Shown here one piece after another: positions 51,102 to 61,134 of a DNA stretch of 64,000 bases (its first letter is position 1; the number at the start of each line of letters is the position of its first letter). Source of the DNA: Hoeflea sp. (GTDB lineage Bacteria > Pseudomonadota > Alphaproteobacteria > Rhizobiales > Rhizobiaceae); contig NZ_NVXQ01000029.1 in the NCBI RefSeq assembly GCF_002733955.1, positions 1 through 64,000 of the forward strand, in the 5' to 3' direction. Below the pieces are notes generated by a model. It did no database searches. It saw only the letters and a program-made list of their open reading frames with translations, and was not told where the DNA came from. The position numbers and the translations under genes are program-made.

Positions 51102-52145
51102 ATGCAGAAACCAAAAATACGGACTATGGAAAAACTGTCGTCCGAAATAGGAGTTTCAAGGCCTACGCTGTCACGCTTTTTTCAGGATCCGACTTCGGTG
51201 CGAACCTCAACCCGCGCCCGAATTGAAAACGCGCTGCAAACGGTTGATTACGTTCCGAATTTTTTCGCCACCAAGATGAACCGGAAATCCAGCGGCTTGA
51301 TCGGCGTCATCGTCCCCCACCTTAACGACCTGTTTTTCAGCGGCCTGATTGAAGCAATCGAAACCTCGGCGCTTGCCGCCGATTACATGGTGATCACGCA
51401 GAACTCGCACAATGACCCGGCGCTGGAAGCTCAAGCTGCCCGGAACATGATCGCCATGGGCGCGGACGGGGTCATCATGGCGCCGATTGGTGATGCAAGT
51501 TCAATTGACGCCCTGTCGCGGCTCAAGCAGGAACGCCCGATGGTATTCGTAGATTCGCGCCTGCAAGACCACTTCCAGGATGTCGATTTCATCGGCACCG
51601 ACAATCAACAGAGTATCGGGCTTATCGTTGACTACCTCTGCCGCTCAGGAGAACCTCCAGCGTTTCTTGCAATGCCAAATCTCAACTCCAACAATCTGGA
51701 ACGAGAACAGGCCTATACCAGCCGCATGCATGAGCTCGGCCATGAGCCGATGGTAATCCCCCGGTCCACCAACGGGGAAACTCTCGGCTTCGAGGAATAT
51801 GCCTACAGGCTGATGGATGCGTATTTCAGCCATGGCAACCTGGTGGACCAGACAATACTTTGCGCCAATGATCGGCTTGCGATCGGCGTCATCCGGGCGG
51901 CAAACCGGCACAGCCTGTTCGGAACCGCGGGCAAGGACCCTTCCCGCTTTCGGGTCGCCGGGCATGATGACTATCCGCTGAGTGCTTTTGTCTTCCCCAG
52001 CCTGACCACCGTGACGCAGAACACGCAGGCAATCGCCGAGGCCGCAACCGGGCAATTGCTTCGTCATATCCGACGCGAAGACCGCATCGAGGATGCCGTG
52101 TCGCTGACTTTTGACGCCGAACTGCGTCTGCGCGATTCCGCCTAA
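51102..52145 (+). CDS. LacI-family regulator of the polyol module
   Basis: About 347 residues if started at the ATG at 51102. The HTH, TMEKLSSEIGVSRPTLSRFF, then sits at the usual N-terminal place. The frame is open back to an ATG at 50997, but that codon lies inside the operator, only 8 nt from the predicted start of transcription, and the extra 35 residues do not look like LacI. The effector domain shows IGVIVPHLNDLFFSGLIEAI and RFRVAGHDDYPLSAF. It likely responds to sorbitol, mannitol or a related polyol. Confidence 0.88.
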   Translation: MQKPKIRTMEKLSSEIGVSRPTLSRFFQDPTSVRTSTRARIENALQTVDYVPNFFATKMNRKSSGLIGVIVPHLNDLFFSGLIEAIETSALAADYMVITQNSHNDPALEAQAARNMIAMGADGVIMAPIGDASSIDALSRLKQERPMVFVDSRLQDHFQDVDFIGTDNQQSIGLIVDYLCRSGEPPAFLAMPNLNSNNLEREQAYTSRMHELGHEPMVIPRSTNGETLGFEEYAYRLMDAYFSHGNLVDQTILCANDRLAIGVIRAANRHSLFGTAGKDPSRFRVAGHDDYPLSAFVFPSLTTVTQNTQAIAEAATGQLLRHIRREDRIEDAVSLTFDAELRLRDSA

Positions 52146-52211
52146 CTCCCTGAAATCTCACGCTCTGACGCCGTGCTTGAGCAACCGCTTGATGTTTTCC
52201 TGAAGCTCCCA

Positions 52212-52257
52212 TTGACTCTTTCCCCTGGTTCCATCTAATATTTTACGCGTGTTAAGA
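52212..52257 (+). promoter_or_regulatory. smo operon promoter with LacI operator
   Basis: TTGACT (52212-52217), 18 nt, TAATAT (52236-52241), then TTTTACGCGTGTTAAGA (52241-52257), which matches TTTTACGCrTGTyAArA of the site at 50989. Repression by blocking the start of transcription is likely. The ribosome binding site GGGAGGAG follows before the ATG at 52273. Confidence 0.6.
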
Positions 52258-52272
52258 ATGGGAGGAGCCAAC

Positions 52273-53583
52273 ATGACACTTTCTGGGAAATTTTCATCAA
52301 CCGCACTCGGGTTGATTGCTGCCTTGTCGATGTCTTCGGCTGCAACGTCGGAAGAACTGACCATCGCCACCGTCAACAATGGCGACATGATCCGCATGCA
52401 GGGTCTGACCGAAGACTTTACCGAAAAGACCGGCCACACCGTTGAGTGGGTCACGCTGGAAGAAAACGTCCTGCGTCAGCGCGTCACCACCGACATTTCG
52501 ACCAAGGGCGGCGCATTCGACCTGATGACCATCGGCATGTACGAGACGCCGATCTGGGCCAAGAATGGCTGGCTGGTGCCGCTCGACGATCTGTCGGACG
52601 AGTACAACGCCGACGACATTCTGCCGGCAATGGCAAACGGCCTGTCCTATGACGGCACGCTCTATGCCGCACCGTTCTACGGTGAATCGTCGATGATCAT
52701 GTACCGCACCGACCTGATGGAGAAGGCCGGGCTGACCATGCCCGAAGCCCCGACCTGGGACTTCATCAAGGAAGCGGCAATCGCGATGACCGATCGCGAC
52801 AACGAGATCAACGGCATCTGCCTGCGCGGCAAGGCCGGCTGGGGTGAAGGCGGCGCTTTCATCACCGCAATGTCGAACTCGTTCGGCGCCCGCTGGTTCG
52901 ACGAAAACTGGAAGCCCCAGTTCGACACCCAGCCATGGGCTGACACACTCAACTTCTACGTCGACCTGATGAACGAAGCGGGCCCTCCCGGATACGCCAC
53001 CAATGGCTTCAACGAAAACCTGTCGCTGTTCCAGCAGGGCAAATGCGGCATGTGGATCGACGCCACCGTGGCGGCCTCTTTCGTGACCAATCCGAACGAT
53101 TCCACCGTGGCTGACAAGGTCGGCTTCGCGCTCGCTCCCGACAACGGCCTTGGCAAACGCTCCAACTGGCTGTGGGCCTGGGCACTGGCAATTCCTGCCG
53201 GCACCGAGAAGGAAGCTGCTGCCAAGGAATTCATCGAATGGGCAACCGGCACCAGCTACATCGAACTGGTGGCGGAAAAGGAAGGCTGGGCCAACGTGCC
53301 CCCGGGTGCGCGTACCTCGCTGTACGAGAACCCGAACTACCAGTCGGTGCCGTTCGCCAAGATGACCCTGGATTCGATCCTCTCGGCTGATCCGAACAAC
53401 CCGACCGTCGACCCGGTGCCCTATGTCGGCATCCAGTTTGCGGCCATTCCGGAGTTCGCCGGCATCGCGACCGAAGTCAGCCAGGAATTCTCGGCAGTCT
53501 ATGCCGGTCAGCAGACAGTGGAAGAAGCCCTGGAAAAGGCCCAGGCGCTGACCACCGACGCCATGGAAGCCGCAGGTTACTGA
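52273..53583 (+). CDS. smoE: polyol ABC transporter substrate-binding protein (SmoE-like)
   Basis: About 436 residues; the ATG at 52273 has GGGAGGAG 5-6 nt upstream. A Sec signal peptide covers residues 1-28 (LGLIAALSMSSAATS). The mature protein is a family-1 sugar-binding protein: NGDMIRMQGLTEDFTEKTGH, FDLMTIGMYETPIWAKNGWL and NWLWAWALAIPAGTEKEAA. It matches sorbitol/mannitol-binding proteins of Rhodobacter and rhizobia. It is the first gene of the smo operon; a stem-loop follows its stop codon. Confidence 0.9.
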   Translation: MTLSGKFSSTALGLIAALSMSSAATSEELTIATVNNGDMIRMQGLTEDFTEKTGHTVEWVTLEENVLRQRVTTDISTKGGAFDLMTIGMYETPIWAKNGWLVPLDDLSDEYNADDILPAMANGLSYDGTLYAAPFYGESSMIMYRTDLMEKAGLTMPEAPTWDFIKEAAIAMTDRDNEINGICLRGKAGWGEGGAFITAMSNSFGARWFDENWKPQFDTQPWADTLNFYVDLMNEAGPPGYATNGFNENLSLFQQGKCGMWIDATVAASFVTNPNDSTVADKVGFALAPDNGLGKRSNWLWAWALAIPAGTEKEAAAKEFIEWATGTSYIELVAEKEGWANVPPGARTSLYENPNYQSVPFAKMTLDSILSADPNNPTVDPVPYVGIQFAAIPEFAGIATEVSQEFSAVYAGQQTVEEALEKAQALTTDAMEAAGY

Positions 53584-53596
53584 GGCATCCTCCCGG

Positions 53597-53629
53597 GCCG
53601 GAGGGCGGTTTAAGCAGCCGTCCTCCGGC
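53597..53629 (+). terminator. intercistronic hairpin after smoE
   Basis: GCCGGAGGGCGG (53597-53608) and CCGTCCTCCGGC (53618-53629) form a 12-bp stem with one G-T pair, followed by TTACTTCCTATTT. It probably acts as a partial terminator or mRNA stabiliser, so that more binding protein than permease is made. Confidence 0.6.
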
Positions 53630-53695
53630 TTACTTCCTATTTCCAAATGACATTTGTTCCTGGCAGCCTGTAGCTGCCCATTGTGGAGACACGTC

Positions 53696-54562
53696 ATGGC
53701 CACTCAGCAATCCCGTTCCGCAGCCCGACTGATGATGGCGCCCGCCGTGATCCTGCTACTTGGCTGGATGCTGGTGCCCCTGATCATGACGCTGTGGTTT
53801 TCATTCCGCGTCTACCTGCCCATGCGCGGCGGCGACCAGGGCTGGGCCGGACTTGACAACTACATCCGTTTCGTAAGCTCCAGCTCGTTCTGGCCAAGCA
53901 TCCAGGTCACCCTGATCATCGTCGGTGGTGTTCTCGCGATCACCATCGTCTTCGGGATCATGCTGGCGCTACTGCTTGATCAGCCAATGTGGGGACAGGG
54001 CATCGTCCGCATCCTGGTGATCGCGCCCTTCTTCGTCATGCCCACCGTGTCGGCTCTGGTCTGGAAGAACATCTTCATGGACCCGGTGAACGGCCTGTTC
54101 GCGCATTTGTGGAAATTCTTCGGTGCAACGCCCGTTGAATGGTTGAGCCAAGCCTCGCTGCAATCGATCATCATGATCGTGTCCTGGCAATGGCTGCCCT
54201 TCGCAACGCTGATCCTGCTCACTGCCGTGCAGTCTCTCGACAGCGAACAGATGGAAGCAGCCGAGATGGACGGCGCGCCGGTTCACAAGCGCTTCTGGTT
54301 CCTGACGCTGCCGCATCTGGGCCGCGCCATCACCATCGTGGTCCTGATCCAGACCATCTTTCTCCTGTCGATCTTCGCCGAGATTTTCGTCACCACAGGC
54401 GGCGCCTTCGGCACCCGGACGCTCACCTACCTGATCTTCCAGCGTGTGCTGGAAAGCCAGAATGTCGGCCTCGGTTCGGCCGGCGGTGTCTACGCAATCA
54501 TTCTTGCCAATATCGTTGCCATCTTCCTGATGCGCATCGTCGGCAAGAACCTTGACAAGTGA
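53696..54562 (+). CDS. smoF: polyol ABC transporter permease (SmoF-like)
   Basis: About 288 residues from the ATG at 53696. It has six hydrophobic segments, and the cytoplasmic EAA loop that docks with the ATPase reads EQMEAAEMDGAPVHKRFWFLTLP. It belongs to the MalF/UgpA-type permease family. It pairs with the next gene, 11 nt downstream, to form the channel. Confidence 0.9.
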   Translation: MATQQSRSAARLMMAPAVILLLGWMLVPLIMTLWFSFRVYLPMRGGDQGWAGLDNYIRFVSSSSFWPSIQVTLIIVGGVLAITIVFGIMLALLLDQPMWGQGIVRILVIAPFFVMPTVSALVWKNIFMDPVNGLFAHLWKFFGATPVEWLSQASLQSIIMIVSWQWLPFATLILLTAVQSLDSEQMEAAEMDGAPVHKRFWFLTLPHLGRAITIVVLIQTIFLLSIFAEIFVTTGGAFGTRTLTYLIFQRVLESQNVGLGSAGGVYAIILANIVAIFLMRIVGKNLDK

Positions 54563-54573
54563 GGTGAACGGAC

Positions 54574-55404
54574 ATGGCACGCACAGTCACGACCAACCGC
54601 AAGCTTATCAACACGCTCATCGCCTGGACCATCGGGCTGCTCATCTTCTTCCCGATTCTCTGGACAATCCTGACCAGCTTCAAGACCGAGGCGCAGGCAA
54701 TCAGCGATCCGCCGGTCTTCCTGTTCTTCGACTGGACGCTGGAAAACTATGCCGTCGTGCAGGAACGCTCGAACTATATGCGGTTTCTGTGGAACTCGAT
54801 CATCATTGCCGGCGGTTCGACCGTGCTCGGTCTGATCATCGCGGTGCCAGCAGCCTGGTCGATGGCTTTTGTCCCCTCGAAGCGCACCAAGGACATCCTT
54901 CTGTGGATGCTCTCGACCAAGATGCTTCCGGCGGTCGGCGTGCTCTACCCGATCTACCTGATCTTCATCCAGCTTGGCATTCTTGATACCCGCGCCGGCC
55001 TGGTGATCGTGCTGATGCTGATCAACCTGCCGATCATCGTCTGGATGCTCTACACCTATTTCAAGGAGATCCCGGGCGAGATCCTCGAAGCCGCAAGGAT
55101 GGACGGTGCCTCATTGAAGGACGAGATCCTTTATGTGCTCACCCCGATGGCGGTGCCCGGCATAGCCTCCACGCTACTGCTCAACTTCATCCTCGCCTGG
55201 AACGAAGCCTTCTGGACGCTCAATCTCACCGCCGCCAAGGCGGCGCCGCTGACCGCATTCATTGCCAGCTACTCCAGTCCGGAAGGGCTGTTCTACGCCA
55301 AGCTCTCGGCGGCCTCGACCATGGCCATCGCGCCGATCCTTGTGCTGGGCTGGTTCAGCCAGAAACAACTTGTCCGGGGCTTGACCTTCGGCGCTGTGAA
55401 GTGA
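54574..55404 (+). CDS. smoG: polyol ABC transporter permease (SmoG-like)
   Basis: A 276-residue MalG-type permease with six helices. The EAA loop is [20 protein letters not shown], and [20 protein letters not shown] resembles SmoG and MtlG proteins. It ends 10 nt before the ATPase gene. It works with SmoF in the inner membrane. Confidence 0.9.
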   Translation: MARTVTTNRKLINTLIAWTIGLLIFFPILWTILTSFKTEAQAISDPPVFLFFDWTLENYAVVQERSNYMRFLWNSIIIAGGSTVLGLIIAVPAAWSMAFVPSKRTKDILLWMLSTKMLPAVGVLYPIYLIFIQLGILDTRAGLVIVLMLINLPIIVWMLYTYFKEIPGEILEAARMDGASLKDEILYVLTPMAVPGIASTLLLNFILAWNEAFWTLNLTAAKAAPLTAFIASYSSPEGLFYAKLSAASTMAIAPILVLGWFSQKQLVRGLTFGAVK

Positions 55405-55414
55405 GGAGCCAATC

Positions 55415-56415
<1,001 letters not shown>

Positions 56416-56419
<4 letters not shown>

Positions 56420-57189
56420 AACGCCTTGCTGGCAAATCAGCGCTGATCACGGGGGCCGCCCGCGGCATCGGGCGGGCATTCGCTGAAGCCTATGCCCGCG
56501 AGGGCGCCACCGTTGCCATTGCCGACATCAATCTCGAGGCCGCGCAGGCCACGGCCGCGGAAATCGGCGACGCTGCCTATGCCGTTGAGATCGACGTCAG
56601 CCAGCAGGACAGCATTGATGCAGCCATTGCCACGGTCGCAGACAAAGCCGGCAAGCTCGACATCCTGATCAACAACGCGGCTCTTTTCGACGCGGCAGAG
56701 ACCGTCGACATCACCCGCGCCAGCTACGAGAAGCTCTATGCCGTCAATGTCAGCGGCACCTTGTTCACGATGCAGGCCGCTGCCCGGCAGATGATCAGGC
56801 AGGGCCATGGCGGCAAGATCATCAACATGGCGTCCCAGGCAGGGCGCCGCGGCGAAAGCCTGGTCCTGGTCTATTGCTCGACCAAGGCGGCCGTCATTTC
56901 CATGACCCAATCGGCGGGCCTGAACCTGATCAAGCACGGCATCAACGTCAATGCCATCGCCCCCGGCGTGGTCGATGGCGAGCACTGGGAGCATGTCGAT
57001 GCCATGTTCGCAAAACTGGAGCACAAGAAACCCGGCGAGAAGAAAGCCGAAGTCGCAGCAGGCGTGCCCGCGGGCCGCTTTGCTACCCCTGATGACCTGA
57101 CCGGCATGGCCATCTTCCTGGCCTCGTCCGAGTCCGACTACATCCTGTCGCAGACCTACAATGTCGACGGCGGGCAGTGGATGAGCTGA
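56416..57189 (+). CDS. smoS: sorbitol dehydrogenase (SmoS-type SDR)
   Basis: A 257-residue short-chain dehydrogenase. [18 protein letters not shown] is the cofactor motif and [12 protein letters not shown] contains the Asp that selects NAD. The catalytic Tyr/Lys lie in [36 protein letters not shown] and the C-terminal [10 protein letters not shown] are typical of SmoS. It oxidises D-sorbitol to fructose, and related enzymes also take galactitol to tagatose. It overlaps smoK (ATGA) and mtlK (TGATG). Confidence 0.92.
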
Positions 57190-58655
57190 TGAAACTCTCG
57201 AACGCCAATCTCGACCAGCTCCCCCCCGGCATCGATGTGCCTGGTTATGACCGCGCCGGGCTAACCCCCGGCATCGTTCACATCGGTGTCGGCAATTTCC
57301 ACCGCGCCCACCAGGCGGTCTATCTGCACCGTCTGTTCGAAACCGGCCGTGACCACGACTGGGCCATCATCGGCGCCGGCGTGAAATCCTATGACGAAGC
57401 CATGCGCCAGCGGCTTCAACCACAGGACTGGCTCACCACAATTGTCGAACTGGATCCTGCGGGTTTCTCCGCGATGATATGCGGATCGATGATCGACTTC
57501 TGCGCCATCGACGCAGGCCAGCTGATCGAGACGATGGCAAGGCCTGAAATCCGCATCGTCTCGCTGACAGTGACCGAGGGTGGGTATTACGTCGATGCAA
57601 AAACCGGTGGTTTCGACGCTTCACATCCCGACATTATCGCTGATGCCGGAAATCCCGACCGCCCGGCCACCGTGTTCGGCATCATCATCGCGGCGCTGAT
57701 GGCGCGGCGGGCCGCCGGCATCGCGCCCTTCACCGTGATGTCGTGTGACAACCTTCCCGAGAACGGCCATGTCGCGCGCAACGCCGTGGTCGGACTGGCA
57801 AAACTGCGTAGTGACGACCTGGCCCGTTGGATCGAGGCCAATGTTGCCTTTCCCTGCGGCATGGTCGATTGCATCACCCCTGCGACCGGCCCGCGCGAGA
57901 TCTCCATTGTGGCCGAGAAATTCGGGATCGAGGATGCGGCCCCTGTCGTCTGCGAACCGTTCCGGCAATGGGTGCTCGAAGACAATTTCCCGATGGGGCG
58001 CCCCGCGCTGGAGACGGTCGGCGTACAATTCGTCCCCGATGTCGCGCCCTATGAACTGATGAAACTGCGCATCCTCAATGGCGGCCATGCAACCATCGCC
58101 TATCCCGCCGGCCTGCTCGGGATCAATTTCGTCCATGACGCGATGACAAACCCGCTCGTCACGGGATTCCTCGACAGGCTGCAGCATGAGGAAATCATGC
58201 CGACGGTACCGAGCATCGAAGGCGTCAGCACCGAGAGCTACTACCGCAAATGCGTCGAACGGTTTTCCAACCCGGCGATCGGCGACACCATCCCGCGGCT
58301 GTGTTTCGACGGCTCCAACCGGCAACCGAAATTCATCCTGCCAACGATAGAAGCCCGGCTCGCGGCAGGCCAACCAGTCGATGGCCTGGCGCTCGAATCC
58401 GCACTCTGGTGCCGCTATTGTTACGGAACAACCGACAGCGGCGAGATGATCCCGCCCAATGATCCCAACTGGGACCGGCTGACCGCACAGGCAAAACTTG
58501 CCCGGGACACCCCGCAGAAATGGCTGGAGATGGCGGACATCTACGGCGATCTTGGCAGCAATCCGGTCTTCGCCCAAGCCTTTGCCGCAGCCCTCACAGC
58601 GCTCTGGCAAAACGGCGCCGAGGCCACCCTGACGGCCTATATCAACGGCGACTGA
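57189..58655 (+). CDS. mtlK: mannitol 2-dehydrogenase
   Basis: A 488-residue polyol-specific long-chain dehydrogenase. The N-terminal NAD site is IVHIGVGNFHRAHQAVYLHR. The catalytic Lys-Asn-His set is visible in MKLRILNGGHATIAYPAG. CDNLPENGHVARNAVVG and TPATGPREI are also conserved. It oxidises D-mannitol (and D-arabitol) to the ketose. The ATG at 57189 shares one base with the smoS stop. It is the last gene of the polyol operon; a terminator lies at 58897-58918. Confidence 0.93.
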   Translation: MKLSNANLDQLPPGIDVPGYDRAGLTPGIVHIGVGNFHRAHQAVYLHRLFETGRDHDWAIIGAGVKSYDEAMRQRLQPQDWLTTIVELDPAGFSAMICGSMIDFCAIDAGQLIETMARPEIRIVSLTVTEGGYYVDAKTGGFDASHPDIIADAGNPDRPATVFGIIIAALMARRAAGIAPFTVMSCDNLPENGHVARNAVVGLAKLRSDDLARWIEANVAFPCGMVDCITPATGPREISIVAEKFGIEDAAPVVCEPFRQWVLEDNFPMGRPALETVGVQFVPDVAPYELMKLRILNGGHATIAYPAGLLGINFVHDAMTNPLVTGFLDRLQHEEIMPTVPSIEGVSTESYYRKCVERFSNPAIGDTIPRLCFDGSNRQPKFILPTIEARLAAGQPVDGLALESALWCRYCYGTTDSGEMIPPNDPNWDRLTAQAKLARDTPQKWLEMADIYGDLGSNPVFAQAFAAALTALWQNGAEATLTAYINGD

Positions 58656-58896
58656 CGTCAGTCCAATACGGCAACAAGGGGAGTCGCCGGCGGCCAGCCT
58701 GTCTGGAACTGCCCGCCACAGTTCGAGCCCGTCATCACGCAGCCTCGCTCCTCCGCGACCATTGGAGGAGCTTCCTGGTGCGCAAAGCGGCTTCCCGGCG
58801 CGGCCAAGTCCGAGGCCGCAAATTCCGGCCACACGCGATAGGCCTCAGTCAGGAATCAAACCGGCGCCCACGTTTTCAACGAAGGGTGCCAGTGGA

Positions 58897-58918
58897 CCAC
58901 CGGCAGTTTTGCCGGTGG
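58897..58918 (+). terminator. terminator after mtlK
   Basis: CCACCGGCA (58897-58905), loop GTTT, TGCCGGTGG (58910-58918), followed by CTTCTTCGG. It lies in the 298-bp gap after mtlK, where no gene was seen. It could also end transcription of the convergent Liv operon. Confidence 0.6.
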
Positions 58919-58953
58919 CTTCTTCGGGGTCCGGGTGTTTCCCCGGGAATGCT

Positions 58954-60402
58954 TCAGATTGGATAATGCGGGGTGCCGTCCTGGATGGTGATCCACCTCA
59001 GTTCTGTGAATTCGGCAATGCCCCAGTTTCCGCCAAAGCGTCCATAGCCGGATGCCTTGACGCCGCCGAAGGGCATCTGCGCCTCGTCGTGGACCGTTGG
59101 GCCATTGATGTGGCAGATGCCGCTTTCGATCCGCTTGGCAACGGCCATCGCCTGCATCACGTCCCTGGAGAACACGGCGGAAGACAGCCCGAATTCGGTG
59201 TCATTGGCAATCCGTACGGCTTCATCGACCGAGCCGGCACGAATGATGCTGACGACCGGTCCGAAACTCTCCTCGGTGTAAAGCCGCATGTCGGGGGTCA
59301 CATGATCCAGTGCCGCGGCGTTCAGGATTGTGCCATTGCCGCCGCCGGCAATCAGTTTGGCGCCCTTGGCAACGCCGTCCTCGATGAGCTCCTGAATCCG
59401 TTCGGCCGCACTGCTGGTGACAAGCGAGCCAAGCGGCGACGAACCTTCGCGTGGATCTCCGGCGGTGAGCCCAGCCACTTTCTTCGAAAAGGCCTCGACG
59501 AACTTGTCGCCGACCGAGCCGACCACGATGATGCGTTCCGTCGACATGCAGATCTGGCCCTGGTTCATGTAGGCGCCGAACCCGGCTGCGGCGACTGCCG
59601 CATCGACATCAGCGTCTTCGAGCACGATCATCGGCGCCTTGCCGCCGAGTTCCAGCAATGCCGGCTTCAGATAGCGCCCTGCCAGTTCGCCGATCACCTT
59701 GCCGACCCGGGTCGATCCGGTGAAGTTGATCCGCCGGATTGCCGGATTTGCGATCATTTCCTCCACCAGCGCCGGTGCATCTTCCGGCGCATTCGAAATC
59801 GCGTTGAGCACCCCGTCAGGCAGACCGCCCTGGGCCAGCGCCTCGATGATCAGTGCATGTGTCCGCGGGCAGAGCTCGGATGTCTTCATCACCACGGTGT
59901 TGCCGCAGGCCAGGGGCGTGGCCACGGAGCGGACACCGAGGATGACCGGTGCATTCCAGGGCGCCATCGCCAGGACCACGCCTGCCGGCTGGCGCACAGC
60001 CATTGCCATCGAGCCGGGCCGGTTCGAGGGAACGATTTCGCCCTTGATCTGCGTGGTCAGAGAGGCGGCCTCGATCAGCATGTTCGACGCCAGCATGACG
60101 TTGAAGCGGGCCCAGCCCTCGGTCGCGCCGATTTCCTCGCCCATCGCCTTGACGATATCGTCCGCGCGATCGGTCAGGGAGGCGGCAGCCGCAAGCAGGA
60201 TCTTGCGCCGCTCGGCCGGGCCGGTTTCCGACCACGCCGGAAATGCCTTGGCCGCCGCATCAACGGCCTTTGCCGCGTCTTCAAGCGTTGCAGCGGCTGC
60301 AACTGTGACGGTTTCACCGGTAACAGGATTCTTGCGCTCGAACGTCGCGTTGTTGGAAGCGGCGACATACTGTCCGCCAATATAGTGACCGAGATTATCC
60401 AT
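58954..60402 (-). other. aldehyde dehydrogenase part of the fusion with its own ribosome binding site
   Basis: The ATG at 60402 begins MDNLGHYIGGQYVAAS, the normal N-terminus of a 482-residue aldehyde dehydrogenase, and GAGGA lies 8 nt upstream. The CAA codon at 60429-60427 would be a TAA stop with a single C-to-T change, placing a normal LivF end at LGGT. This suggests the fusion arose by loss of a stop and the two halves may still be made separately. Confidence 0.6.
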
Positions 60403-61134
60403 GCTGCTGTTCCTCGTTGTGGAGTGTTGGGTTCCGCCCAGGAAGGCGCGAATGACGGCCGGGTCGCTGCGCAGGTCGGCAGCGGTGCCGGAACCGGTAA
60501 TGGAGCCTGTTTCAATCAGGTAGGCCCGATCGGCCAATGCAAGTGTGGCGCGGGCATTCTGTTCGACAATCACGATTGTCAGCCCGGTCTCACGGATCTT
60601 GGCGAGCGCCGCAAAGACTTCCTGCGCAACGATCGGCGCCAGTCCGAGCGAAGGCTCGTCAAGCAGCAGCAGATCCGGCGCCGACATCAGCGCCCGCCCG
60701 ATCGCCACCATCTGCTGCTCTCCGCCCGACATGGTGCCGGCCAGTTGGCTGCCGCGTTCGGCAAGCCGCGGAAACAGCGCGTGAACCAGCTCCAGGTTCT
60801 TCGCCCTGTCCTTGTGTGCGCGTTCGGGCAGCGCACCGAGCCTGAGGTTTTCCGCCACGGTAAGTTGTGGGAAGATGCCGCGTCCCTCCGGCACGATGAC
60901 GATCCCGTGCTCGACCACCTCGTGCGGCTTGAGTGCGAGAATGTCGCGCCCGTTGTAGGTCACCTCGCCGCCGGAGGGCTTGATCCGCCCGCCGATGGCC
61001 CCGAGCAGCGAGGACTTGCCTGCGCCATTGGCCCCGAGAATGGCCACCATCTCGCCCTTGCTGACGCCGAGCGAAATCTGGTCGATGGCGACATGCTTTC
61101 CGTAGACGACGCTGATATCTTTGATCTCAAGCAT
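58954..61134 (-). CDS. in-frame fusion of LivF-type ABC ATPase and vanillin-dehydrogenase-like aldehyde dehydrogenase
   Basis: One open frame of about 726 residues joins two complete proteins. Residues 1-240 are a LivF ATPase: Walker A ILGANGAGKSSLLGAIGG, signature MSGGEQQMVAIGRALM, Walker B LLLLDEPSLGLAP. Residues 245-726 are a full aldehyde dehydrogenase: NFTGSTRVGKVIGE, LLELGGKAPMIVL with the Glu, and MNQGQICMSTERIIV with the Cys; this matches vanillin/salicylaldehyde dehydrogenases. LivF proteins normally stop just after FLGG; here GGTQHSTTRNSS leads straight into the aldehyde dehydrogenase Met. An internal GAGGA 8 nt before that ATG means separate translation is also possible. The start at 61134 overlaps the LivG gene by 8 nt. 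Confidence 0.85.
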   Translation of the reverse strand: MLEIKDISVVYGKHVAIDQISLGVSKGEMVAILGANGAGKSSLLGAIGGRIKPSGGEVTYNGRDILALKPHEVVEHGIVIVPEGRGIFPQLTVAENLRLGALPERAHKDRAKNLELVHALFPRLAERGSQLAGTMSGGEQQMVAIGRALMSAPDLLLLDEPSLGLAPIVAQEVFAALAKIRETGLTIVIVEQNARATLALADRAYLIETGSITGSGTAADLRSDPAVIRAFLGGTQHSTTRNSSMDNLGHYIGGQYVAASNNATFERKNPVTGETVTVAAAATLEDAAKAVDAAAKAFPAWSETGPAERRKILLAAAASLTDRADDIVKAMGEEIGATEGWARFNVMLASNMLIEAASLTTQIKGEIVPSNRPGSMAMAVRQPAGVVLAMAPWNAPVILGVRSVATPLACGNTVVMKTSELCPRTHALIIEALAQGGLPDGVLNAISNAPEDAPALVEEMIANPAIRRINFTGSTRVGKVIGELAGRYLKPALLELGGKAPMIVLEDADVDAAVAAAGFGAYMNQGQICMSTERIIVVGSVGDKFVEAFSKKVAGLTAGDPREGSSPLGSLVTSSAAERIQELIEDGVAKGAKLIAGGGNGTILNAAALDHVTPDMRLYTEESFGPVVSIIRAGSVDEAVRIANDTEFGLSSAVFSRDVMQAMAVAKRIESGICHINGPTVHDEAQMPFGGVKASGYGRFGGNWGIAEFTELRWITIQDGTPHYPI

